The position numbers and the translations under genes are program-made. From Bacteroidales bacterium (GTDB lineage Bacteria; Bacteroidota; Bacteroidia; Bacteroidales; UBA3824), in the NCBI GenBank assembly GCA_016287995.1, contig JAEEXW010000117.1, forward strand, positions 1 to 7,791: a stretch of 7,791 nucleotides of DNA, read 5' to 3'. Below the pieces are notes generated by a model. That model worked only from the letters and a program-made list of their open reading frames with translations, was not told where the DNA came from and searched no databases. Below are positions 1 through 6,299 of this stretch, in pieces. The number at the start of each line of letters is the position of its first letter. Position 1 is the stretch's first letter.

Positions 1-337
1 CTTCCGCCCAAACATCAAGGTCGTTTTTGGTGTAGGTTGCAACCACGGGTTTACCTGTCGTACCGCTTGAAGCGTGGATTCTTACGACCTCCGACTGAGG
101 AACCACTTGAAGTCCGAAAGGATACTCGTCCCTCAAATCAATTTTTGTAGTAAAGGGAAGTTTATGAATATCGTCAATAGATTTGATGTCATCGGGTTTT
201 ACGCCGGTTTCGTCCATTTTTTTGCGGTAGAACGGGGATTTTTCGTAACAGGTTCTAACCGTTTTAATAAGTCTTTCGCTTTGCAGGGCACGCAGTTGTT
301 CGCGGTCCATACATTCGTATTTTGGATTGAATATCAT
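1..337 (-). CDS. paaK: Phenylacetate-CoA ligase, N-terminal part (cut by left edge)
   Basis: Seen: the reverse strand from the ATG at 337 reads 112 codons without a stop and runs off the window. The protein begins MIFNPKYECM and carries YEKSPFYRKK (about residues 31-40), then IDDIHKLPFTTKIDLRDEYP (53-72), and the adenylate-forming P-loop-like motif HASSGTTGKP (88-97). Known: this order is typical of PaaK-type AMP-binding ligases, which activate phenylacetate or related aryl acids to the CoA thioester with ATP in the cytosol. The family is about 430 residues long, so roughly a quarter is present. The gene lies 9 nt after the stop of the hotdog thioesterase gene and is almost certainly co-transcribed with it from the promoter near 784-791. 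In anaerobic Bacteroidota such ligases often accompany 2-oxoacid:ferredoxin oxidoreductases of aromatic amino acid metabolism, but that context lies outside the window. The exact substrate is inferred from the family only. Confidence 0.93.
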   Translation of the reverse strand, partial: MIFNPKYECMDREQLRALQSERLIKTVRTCYEKSPFYRKKMDETGVKPDDIKSIDDIHKLPFTTKIDLRDEYPFGLQVVPQSEVVRIHASSGTTGKPVVATYTKNDLDVWAE

Positions 338-346
338 TTTATGATG

Positions 347-760
347 TTAAATTAATGTGTCAAAATTTATTGTATCTTTTTTTCTGTAACCCTGACCGGT
401 CAAAACGGCGATTAATTCTCCGTTCTGATTTCTGATTTCGACGTTTACGAAAGGTATTTTCGGGTGGTTGAAAACTTCTTTTGCCTCGGCGGTCAAGATG
501 TCGCCTTTTTTAGCGGATTGGAGAAAAGCGATATTGTTTTGAATGCCGAAAGTCAGTTGTTTGTGGCTGTTGACCGCTGCCGCAACCGCTAAGTCGCCGA
601 GCGTAAAAAGTGCGCCGCCCTGACAAACGCCGCCTCCGTTAAGGTGTCTTTCTTCAACAGTCATCTGCGCCTTCGCATAACCTTCTTTTATGTCCGTCAA
701 CCGCATGCCGCAAGAGGCTGCAAAACGGTCGTTCTCGTTGAGATGGTCTTTAAGTGTCAT
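347..760 (-). CDS. PaaI-type hotdog-fold acyl-CoA thioesterase
   Basis: Seen: 137 residues, a normal length for a single hotdog domain. The signature is NGGGVCQGGALFTLGDLA (residues 41-58). D56 sits where PaaI-family enzymes have their catalytic acid, on the central hotdog helix. Beta-strand-like segments follow (FGIQNNIAFLQSAKKGDILT, 71-90, then FVNVEIRNQNGELIAVLTGQ, 104-123). Known: PaaI-family thioesterases hydrolyse aryl- or acyl-CoA thioesters and act as tetramers in the cytosol, often relieving CoA trapping beside a CoA ligase. The position that is His in the HGG motif of E. coli PaaI is Gln47 here (QGG). I believe this also occurs in other Bacteroidota relatives, so it is not evidence of inactivity. 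The ATG at 760 is supported by a -7 promoter box ending 24 nt upstream, with no Shine-Dalgarno sequence. It is first in an operon with paaK. The substrate is inferred from that pairing. Confidence 0.9.
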   Translation of the reverse strand: MTLKDHLNENDRFAASCGMRLTDIKEGYAKAQMTVEERHLNGGGVCQGGALFTLGDLAVAAAVNSHKQLTFGIQNNIAFLQSAKKGDILTAEAKEVFNHPKIPFVNVEIRNQNGELIAVLTGQGYRKKDTINFDTLI

Positions 761-783
761 TTAATTAAATATATTTGTGTGCG

Positions 784-791
784 CAAAAGTA
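784..791 (-). promoter_or_regulatory. -7 promoter box for thioesterase-paaK operon
   Basis: On the minus strand the sequence is TACTTTTG, an exact match to the Bacteroidota primary-sigma -7 consensus TAnnTTTG. Its last base lies 24 nt from the first base of the ATG at 760. No clear TTTG -33 element is visible; the upstream stretch is T-rich. Assigned by consensus and spacing only. Confidence 0.6.
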
Positions 792-845
792 ACATATTTT
801 TTTGAAAAAAAGTAAAAATTTTTTTTTTATTTCAAAAAATTGTCC

Positions 846-853
846 TACATTTG
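846..853 (+). promoter_or_regulatory. -7 promoter box for coiled-coil/DUF4112 operon
   Basis: The sequence TACATTTG matches TAnnTTTG exactly and ends 24 nt before the ATG at 877, the same spacing as for the thioesterase gene. The -33 region is a run of ten T (819-828) without the usual G. This box diverges from the minus-strand one at 784-791, so 784-853 is a two-way promoter region. Confidence 0.55.
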
Positions 854-876
854 AAAAACTAATCTAAACGCATTTT

Positions 877-964
877 ATGTATAGACATTCAGAAAATTTA
901 CGATAAAATTAGGGCATTAGCCGAACAGAATTTCAAAGATAACACCGTTCTCAGCCGTAGCGAT
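877..964 (+). other. Probable true 5' end of coiled-coil gene, out of frame by one base
   Basis: Seen: the frame of the long gene at 965-2917 is open back to the stop codon at 860-862. From 881 it reads as convincing soluble protein (IDIQKIYDKIRALAEQ, ending LSRSD) directly into the TTG at 965, but it contains no ATG, GTG or CTG start. The only ATG near the promoter, at 877, is in another frame and stops after nine codons (MYRHSENLR). Dropping a single base at 880 would join ATG to the open frame as MIDIQKIYDK and give a protein of 679 residues. Explanations are a one-base sequencing or assembly error, a real frameshift mutation, or initiation at ATA (881) or another unusual codon. The promoter spacing favours 877 as the original start. 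Confidence 0.6.
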
Positions 965-2917
965 TTGGCTTGGGAATTAAAAGACTTAGGAATTGAAAAC
1001 GATTCCGAGAATATTTCAAAATTTGTTTGGGAGTGTTTTCAAAAGTCCCCTAACAAGGAAATTTTCAAAAGTCTTGTTAACAACGAAAAAAATACGCCGC
1101 TTGTTGACGAGTTTAAAATTCCGGCTTTGTTGGAGGCGGGCAAAGAAACCGACGTTTTTAAATTAATCGCCGAAAAACTCAAAATCTCTGATACCCATCT
1201 TTCCGCGCTCGAAAACCTTACCGGCGGAAAATTCAACGAAGAAATTATCCGCAAAACCTCTGATTTATTGAATATTATTTCGGGGAAAAATGCTGTTGAA
1301 AAAGTCAAAAACGAGGCTTCGGCTGTTTTTGAAAAATATTCCACGAAGACAAAATCTTACACCGATGCCAAAAACTCGGTTAAAAGTCTTACAAAAGATT
1401 TTGTTAACCTCAGACAAAATTCTGCCGGACTTTTCCGCCGTTACGCTTTGGCTCTTTCGGATATTTTCGGTGAAAAAATCCGCGCAACGATGCCTCAAAT
1501 GTTTGATTTTGACTCAGTTGAGTTTTTAGACACGGACTCTATGCTAAAAAGTGCGGAACTTTCTTACAACTCAATTTTTGGAAAATGTACCGAACTTTCG
1601 GGACAGATTTCAGAAGGTTTTGTTTCGGCTTTGAAACTTTCAGCCTCGCAAATTTCCAACGTTGAAGACAAGCGGCTCGGACTTGTGGTAGCCGGAATCA
1701 ATATGCTCTCGCATTATATAAAAAGTACGGGTCAGACTTCCGCTATAAAAAAAGAGGTTGAAGAATTAAAATCGTCGGTTGCTCACGATGCCGCCGTCAT
1801 AAAAACTGACAGCGTAAGGCTGTCAGAAATTTTTAAAATTTTGAACGACGTTTACATTCCTAAGGCGGAAATTTTTGCAAAAGCCGCACCTGAGGTTTTT
1901 GATGAAGAATTTTTACGGCTGACAGACTCGGTTTATTCTACGCCGAGGGCAAAAGAATTGAAAAAACGCCGCGATGAAATTCTTCAAGAACTTCATGACT
2001 TGGAAAAAAGTTTAGCGGACTCCGGGCTCAACGTCAACTATTATTCAAGCCATATCCGCGATTGTCAGAACACGTTGCAAAGTCTTGAAAAACAATACAA
2101 TGAAGCAAAAAAAACGAAACCCGAACCGCCGTCAGGACTCGGCAACGTCATCTCGTTAGGCTCTAAGAAAAAGCAATACGAAAGGGCTGTTTACGATTGG
2201 GAAAAAAATTGTAGACCCTTGGTTTCAAAATACGAGGATTTGATTGTTGACGTAAAAATCGACACTGACGAACTTCAAAAGCAAAAAGAAATTTACGAAA
2301 GGGACAAAAAACGTTACGAGGAATTAAAGGTGGTTCAAAAGGAGATTTCTTCGGAATTGTCAAACATTATCAACGCAGATGAAAAAACAAAAGCGAAAAT
2401 TTCTGCACGCTTGGAAGATATTGTAAAACTCCTTATGGTTGCCAAAGAAATTGCCTCGTCAAAACTTGATGAGAAACTTTTGCACACCGCTGAGGTTAAG
2501 AAGTTTGACGACATAAAACTGCCCGAAGACTTAGCACAGGCTGTTGACGGTTTCAAAGAAAATGTTAAACAAAACATTCAAAAAGAAACCGAACCCGAAA
2601 CTAAGGAAGTTCTTGAAAAAGGTTTTGAACTTTGCAATCAGTTGGCTCAATTAGAGGTCATGAAACTCAATTACAGACTTTCAAACGAGTATTACGAAAA
2701 CGAGTTCAACAAGATAAAGGCAGAATTTGAAGAAAAGATGAAAGTTCTTGACAACAAAAATGCCGCGCTTATCAGCCTTGCAAAGCAAATCAACACCGCA
2801 CAAAACAAAGACGAATTGAAAAAAGGTCTGTTCCAACTTTTGGAAGGCGATACTAAGAATTTTAGCGCAGAAGATTGGGACGATTTTCTGTCCGGCAAAA
2901 AAACTCTTGAAATTTAG
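965..2917 (+). CDS. Long coiled-coil protein of unknown function
   Basis: I do not recognise this family. Seen: 650 residues from the first usable in-frame start, a TTG; the real N-terminus probably lies about 29 residues further upstream (see 877-964). No signal peptide and no clear membrane span, so it is probably cytosolic. The composition is rich in Lys, Glu, Leu, Ser and Asn and mostly helical. A first helical region covers about residues 1-320. Strongly charged heptad-like helices follow at about 325-385, broken by a PEPPSGLG linker (386-393), and resume at about 400-465 and about 555-610. The C-terminus is acidic-aromatic (FSAEDWDDFLSG). No Walker, nuclease, protease or transferase motif is visible. 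The stop is followed after 11 nt by a DUF4112 membrane protein gene, so the two are almost certainly one transcript and may act together at the membrane. A scaffold or membrane-associated sensor role would fit the shape, but nothing in the sequence proves it. Confidence 0.8.
   Translation: MAWELKDLGIENDSENISKFVWECFQKSPNKEIFKSLVNNEKNTPLVDEFKIPALLEAGKETDVFKLIAEKLKISDTHLSALENLTGGKFNEEIIRKTSDLLNIISGKNAVEKVKNEASAVFEKYSTKTKSYTDAKNSVKSLTKDFVNLRQNSAGLFRRYALALSDIFGEKIRATMPQMFDFDSVEFLDTDSMLKSAELSYNSIFGKCTELSGQISEGFVSALKLSASQISNVEDKRLGLVVAGINMLSHYIKSTGQTSAIKKEVEELKSSVAHDAAVIKTDSVRLSEIFKILNDVYIPKAEIFAKAAPEVFDEEFLRLTDSVYSTPRAKELKKRRDEILQELHDLEKSLADSGLNVNYYSSHIRDCQNTLQSLEKQYNEAKKTKPEPPSGLGNVISLGSKKKQYERAVYDWEKNCRPLVSKYEDLIVDVKIDTDELQKQKEIYERDKKRYEELKVVQKEISSELSNIINADEKTKAKISARLEDIVKLLMVAKEIASSKLDEKLLHTAEVKKFDDIKLPEDLAQAVDGFKENVKQNIQKETEPETKEVLEKGFELCNQLAQLEVMKLNYRLSNEYYENEFNKIKAEFEEKMKVLDNKNAALISLAKQINTAQNKDELKKGLFQLLEGDTKNFSAEDWDDFLSGKKTLEI
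1806..1826. repeat. Perfect 8-bp inverted repeat inside coiled-coil gene
   Basis: CTGACAGC (1806-1813) and GCTGTCAG (1819-1826) are exact reverse complements around the 5-nt loop GTAAG. It would form a small stem in DNA or mRNA. It encodes the ordinary stretch TDSVRLS, and no role is apparent. Confidence 0.5.
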
Positions 2918-2928
2918 CAAACAAAAAA

Positions 2929-3507
2929 ATGAGCAGAAGAGAAGAAGTAAAACGGGATTTGGGCTTAACAACAAGCGAAGAAAAAGAGCAGATAGAAACC
3001 GCTGTTTCTCACGAGGAGTTGCGCCGCGAAAAAAAGGAAAAAGCCAAGGCTCTACTTGAAAAAGAGCCGTCTTACAGAATGGTAAAAGGCATTTCAAAGT
3101 TGTTTGACAAATATTTTGTAGACGGTGTCTTAGGTCTTGTTATTCCAGAGGTCGGCGATATTTTAACAAGCGTTTTGACGTTGCCGTTTTTGTACGTTAG
3201 TATGTTCAAAATAAGGTCATTAGCATTAACTTTGGCAGTATTGTACAATACAATGTTAGACTGTTTGATAGGACTTATTCCGTGGGTCGGTGATGCTTTG
3301 GATTTTTTTCATAGGGCGTATTCTAAGAATTACACTCTTATAGTCGGTTACGTGGAAGACGATGAAAAAGTCATCAAAAAAGTAAAACGCGATGCCGTAA
3401 AATCTGCAATCGGAATTGTAGTATTTTCGGTGGCGTGCTATTTTCTTTTCAAGGCAGTATACATCGCAATATCAACGTTTTACGGAGTGTTGGGGTGTAA
3501 GGGATAA
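2929..3507 (+). CDS. DUF4112 domain membrane protein
   Basis: Seen: 192 residues. The N-terminal 57 or so are highly charged and lack a signal peptide. The DUF4112 hallmark follows as two related motifs, VDGVLGLVIPEVGD (64-77) and LDCLIGLIPWVGDALD (110-125), each pairing G-L-(x)-I-P with V-G-D. Hydrophobic stretches at about 66-95 and 97-120, and a clear membrane span at about 158-182, indicate an inner-membrane protein with a cytosolic N-terminus. Known: DUF4112 proteins are widespread small membrane proteins with no established biochemical role. The ATG at 2929 follows the coiled-coil gene stop by 11 nt and is preceded by an A-rich stretch rather than a Shine-Dalgarno sequence. That implies translation coupled to, or at least co-transcribed with, the upstream gene. 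The partnership of the two proteins is inferred from this arrangement. Confidence 0.85.
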   Translation: MSRREEVKRDLGLTTSEEKEQIETAVSHEELRREKKEKAKALLEKEPSYRMVKGISKLFDKYFVDGVLGLVIPEVGDILTSVLTLPFLYVSMFKIRSLALTLAVLYNTMLDCLIGLIPWVGDALDFFHRAYSKNYTLIVGYVEDDEKVIKKVKRDAVKSAIGIVVFSVACYFLFKAVYIAISTFYGVLGCKG

Positions 3508-3510
3508 TCA

Positions 3511-3586
3511 TTACTGCCATTTTGACAGTATTCACGACTGACCTTTTGTCTGTATTGTCGTAATTTTTATGTCAAAATGTCAGTAA
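3511..3586. promoter_or_regulatory. Three-copy 17-bp palindrome array upstream of clpB (candidate operator)
   Basis: Seen: three copies close to the palindrome ACTGACATTTTGTCAGT. Copy 1 is ACTGCCATTTTGACAGT (3513-3529, 15/17). Copy 2 is ACTGACCTTTTGTCTGT (3537-3553, 15/17). Copy 3 lies on the minus strand as ACTGACATTTTGACATA (3568-3584, 14/17). Centres are 24 and 31 bp apart. Copies 1 and 3 also form an overall inverted repeat of 17 bp with one mismatch (3511-3527 with 3570-3586). The array starts 3 bp after the DUF4112 stop and ends just before the candidate clpB -33 element. It matches neither CIRCE, nor the CtsR heptads, nor the HspR box. Inferred: a binding site for a stress regulator. 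Confidence 0.65.
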
Positions 3587-3594
3587 AAAATAAA

Positions 3595-3626
3595 TTTTGT
3601 GCTTTGGCAAATTGTTTGTAAATTTA
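3595..3626 (+). promoter_or_regulatory. clpB promoter
   Basis: TTTTG (3595-3599) is followed after 19 nt by TAAATTTA (3619-3626). This fits the Bacteroidota -33 TTTG and -7 TAnnTTTG pattern with one mismatch in the -7 box. The expected start of transcription is near 3634, leaving a leader of about 24 nt before the clpB ATG. The palindrome array lies directly upstream. Confidence 0.5.
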
Positions 3627-3657
3627 CCTCACAGAAAAAACTTTATTATTAACAATT

Positions 3658-6243
3658 ATGAACTTCGATAAATTTACTATCAAATCGCAAAAAGCCGTTC
3701 AAGAGGCGGTTTCGATTTCGCAGCGTTCAGGCTGTCAGGCTATCGAAACGGGACACCTCTTAACTGCTTTAATCAGAGCCGACGAAAATATTACAAATTT
3801 TATTTTCCGAAAACTCAACATCAACCTCCAAACCTTTCAAAAGGCGTTAGAGGCTATTTGCTCGCGGTATACGAAGGTTCAGGGCGGCGAACCGTTTCTG
3901 AGCGCAAACTCTCAAAAAGTACTCCTCGAAGCCCAAAACATCGCAGAAAAAAACGGAGACGATTATGTCAGCCTCGAACATATTTTTGTTTCAATGCTTG
4001 ATGCCGGCGATGACGTTTCGGCGATGATGAAGGATTCAGGTTTCACTAAAAAAGACCTTGAACTTGCAATCAAAGAATTAAGAGGCGGACAAAAAGTTAC
4101 TGACCAATCCGCAGAAGATACTTATCAGTCTTTGTCAAAATACGCAATAAACCTTAACGCTCAGGCACTTAAAGGCAAACTCGACCCCGTCATCGGTAGG
4201 GACGAAGAAATACGCCGCGTTTTGCAGATTCTATCGCGCCGAACCAAAAACAACCCGATTCTTGTCGGCGAACCCGGTGTCGGAAAAACCGCTATCGCAG
4301 AAGGTATTGCGCACAGAATCGTTAACGGCGACGTGCCCGAAAACCTTAAAACCAAAATTCTTTACTCCCTCGACATGGGCGCACTTATCGCCGGCGCAAA
4401 ATACAAAGGCGAATTTGAGGAAAGGTTAAAGGCTGTCGTTAAAGAAGTTACGGATTCGGCAGGTGAAATTATTCTTTTTATTGACGAAATTCACACCCTT
4501 GTCGGCGCAGGAAAAAGCGACGGCGCAATGGATGCGGCAAACATTTTAAAACCGGCTCTTGCACGTGGCGAACTCAAAGCAATCGGAGCCACAACTTTGG
4601 ACGAATATCAAAAATATTTTGAAAAAGACAAGGCTCTTGAACGTAGATTTCAGCCCGTTTTAATCAACGAGCCAAACATCGAAGACGCAATTTCGATTCT
4701 GCGCGGACTGAAAGAACGTTACGAAAACCACCACAAAATCCGTATCAAAGACGAAGCGATAATTGCAGCAGTGGAACTTTCAAACCGTTATATTTCAGAC
4801 CGTTTCTTGCCGGACAAGGCCATTGACCTAATTGACGAGAGTGCAGCAAAACTCAAAATCGAGATGAACTCCGTCCCCGAACCTTTGGACGAGGTCAATC
4901 GCAAAATCCGTCAGTATGAAATTGAACGTGAGGCAATTAAACGCGAAGGCGACCAAATAAAAATTGACAAAAACGCTAAAATTCTCGCTGAATTAAACGA
5001 AGAGCGGTCAAAACTCAACGCAAAATGGCAGGAAGAAAAGAACGTTGTTCAAAAAATGCAGGCGTTGAAAGCGGAACTCGAAGATTACAAAAACCAGTAT
5101 ACAAAAGCCGAGCGAGAGAGTAATTATTCACTTGCCTCAGAATTGAAGTACGGCAAAATGGTTGCCGTCGAAAATGAAATCAACAAGATGAAACTTCAAT
5201 TGGAGGAATTGCAAAAAAATTCTCCGCTCATAAAAGAGGAAATCGGCTACGACGACATTGCGGAAATAGTTTCAAGACAGACGGGTATTCCTCTGACGAA
5301 ACTTTTGCAGGCTCAGAAAGACAAACTTTTGAACCTCGAAAAAGAACTTCACAAACGCGTTGTCGGTCAAGACGAGGCAATAAAAGTGATTTCTGACGCG
5401 GTAAGACGGTCAAGAGCGGGACTTCAAGATTCTAAAAAGCCGATTGGTTCGTTCATCTTTTTGGGAACAACGGGTGTCGGCAAAACGGAACTTGCAAAAG
5501 CGTTAGCAGAATTTTTGTTTGACGATGAGAACCTCATGGTCAGAATTGACATGAGCGAATATCAGGAAAAATTTGCTGTAACACGACTTATCGGTGCGCC
5601 TCCGGGCTATGTCGGTTATGACGAGGGCGGACAACTCACCGAAGCCGTCAGAAGAAAACCATATTCGGTAATTCTTTTGGACGAAATCGAAAAAGCGCAC
5701 CCCGATGTTTTCAACATTTTGTTGCAAGTTTTGGACGACGGACGTTTGACGGACAGCAAAGGCAGAACGGTTAATTTCAAGAATACGATTATAATTATGA
5801 CCTCTAACCTTGGCAGCGATTTAATCCGTCAAAACATGGAAACGATTAATGACCAAAACCATGACGAGGTAATCGACAAAACGAAAAATGCTGTTATCAA
5901 CCTGTTAAAGAACACGATACGTCCGGAATTTTTGAACAGAATTGACGAAACGGTGATTTTCACGCCTTTAACAAGAGCGGAAATTGCGGAAGTCGTAAAG
6001 ATTCAGTTGGCGGGTATCAACAAAGTTTTGAAAGACCAAAACATAGAATTGGTTTTGACGGACAAGGCTTTGAATTGGGTAGCCGACATGGGTTACGACC
6101 CTGAGTTCGGCGCAAGACCTGTCAAGAGGGTTATTCAGAAAGAGATTTTGAACAACCTTGCAACGGAACTCATTTCCGGCAAAATCGGCAAAAAGCCGCA
6201 AATCTTAGTCGATGAAAAAGACGGGGAAATAACATTTGAATAA
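3658..6243 (+). CDS. clpB: ATP-dependent protein disaggregase ClpB
   Basis: Hsp100 hexameric ring ATPase that, with DnaK, DnaJ and GrpE, pulls proteins out of heat-induced aggregates in the cytosol by threading them through its central pore. Seen: 861 residues, full length for the family. An N-terminal Clp repeat domain spans about 1-145. AAA-1 has Walker A GEPGVGKT (204-211, K210), pore-loop Tyr249 in KYKGEFEER, Walker B D276-E277 and the arginine pair R329-R330. A coiled-coil middle domain at about 405-525 marks ClpB rather than ClpA or ClpX. AAA-2 has Walker A GTTGVGKT (603-610, K609), pore loop GYVGY (650-654), Walker B D675-E676, RPEFLNR (755-761) and sensor-2 GAR (818-820). No ClpP-binding IGF-type loop is evident. 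All key residues are present, so it should be active. It has its own upstream control region and terminator, so it is probably transcribed alone. Confidence 0.98.
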   Translation: MNFDKFTIKSQKAVQEAVSISQRSGCQAIETGHLLTALIRADENITNFIFRKLNINLQTFQKALEAICSRYTKVQGGEPFLSANSQKVLLEAQNIAEKNGDDYVSLEHIFVSMLDAGDDVSAMMKDSGFTKKDLELAIKELRGGQKVTDQSAEDTYQSLSKYAINLNAQALKGKLDPVIGRDEEIRRVLQILSRRTKNNPILVGEPGVGKTAIAEGIAHRIVNGDVPENLKTKILYSLDMGALIAGAKYKGEFEERLKAVVKEVTDSAGEIILFIDEIHTLVGAGKSDGAMDAANILKPALARGELKAIGATTLDEYQKYFEKDKALERRFQPVLINEPNIEDAISILRGLKERYENHHKIRIKDEAIIAAVELSNRYISDRFLPDKAIDLIDESAAKLKIEMNSVPEPLDEVNRKIRQYEIEREAIKREGDQIKIDKNAKILAELNEERSKLNAKWQEEKNVVQKMQALKAELEDYKNQYTKAERESNYSLASELKYGKMVAVENEINKMKLQLEELQKNSPLIKEEIGYDDIAEIVSRQTGIPLTKLLQAQKDKLLNLEKELHKRVVGQDEAIKVISDAVRRSRAGLQDSKKPIGSFIFLGTTGVGKTELAKALAEFLFDDENLMVRIDMSEYQEKFAVTRLIGAPPGYVGYDEGGQLTEAVRRKPYSVILLDEIEKAHPDVFNILLQVLDDGRLTDSKGRTVNFKNTIIIMTSNLGSDLIRQNMETINDQNHDEVIDKTKNAVINLLKNTIRPEFLNRIDETVIFTPLTRAEIAEVVKIQLAGINKVLKDQNIELVLTDKALNWVADMGYDPEFGARPVKRVIQKEILNNLATELISGKIGKKPQILVDEKDGEITFE

Positions 6244-6248
6244 ATAAT

Positions 6249-6282
6249 AAAAATGCGGGATTTTTTTAAGTCCCGCATTTTT
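6249..6282. terminator. Bidirectional intrinsic terminator between clpB and PD-(D/E)XK gene
   Basis: AAAAATGCGGGA (6249-6260) pairs perfectly with TCCCGCATTTTT (6271-6282). The loop is 10 nt and a T-run follows on both strands. It begins 5 nt after the clpB stop and lies 17 nt beyond the stop of the convergent minus-strand gene, so it can end both transcripts. Confidence 0.93.
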
Positions 6283-6299
6283 TTATATAGATATATCTT

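Noticed and set aside
74..355. A 93-codon plus-strand open frame
   Set aside because: It is antisense to paaK, whose motif-bearing frame explains the region.
2681..3097. A 138-codon minus-strand open frame across the coiled-coil/DUF4112 junction
   Set aside because: It is antisense to two genes and its sequence is Phe- and Leu-rich, as expected from the complement of Lys/Glu-rich coding DNA.
3511..3586. CIRCE, CtsR or HspR operator before clpB
   Set aside because: The palindromes lack TTAGCACTC-N9-GAGTGCTAA, spaced GGTCAAA heptads and CTTGAGT-N7-ACTCAAG. They were kept as an unassigned operator instead.
3511..3586. Intrinsic terminator after the DUF4112 gene
   Set aside because: The inverted repeats have long or weak stems and no T-run follows the short hairpin of copy 1, so an operator reading fits better.
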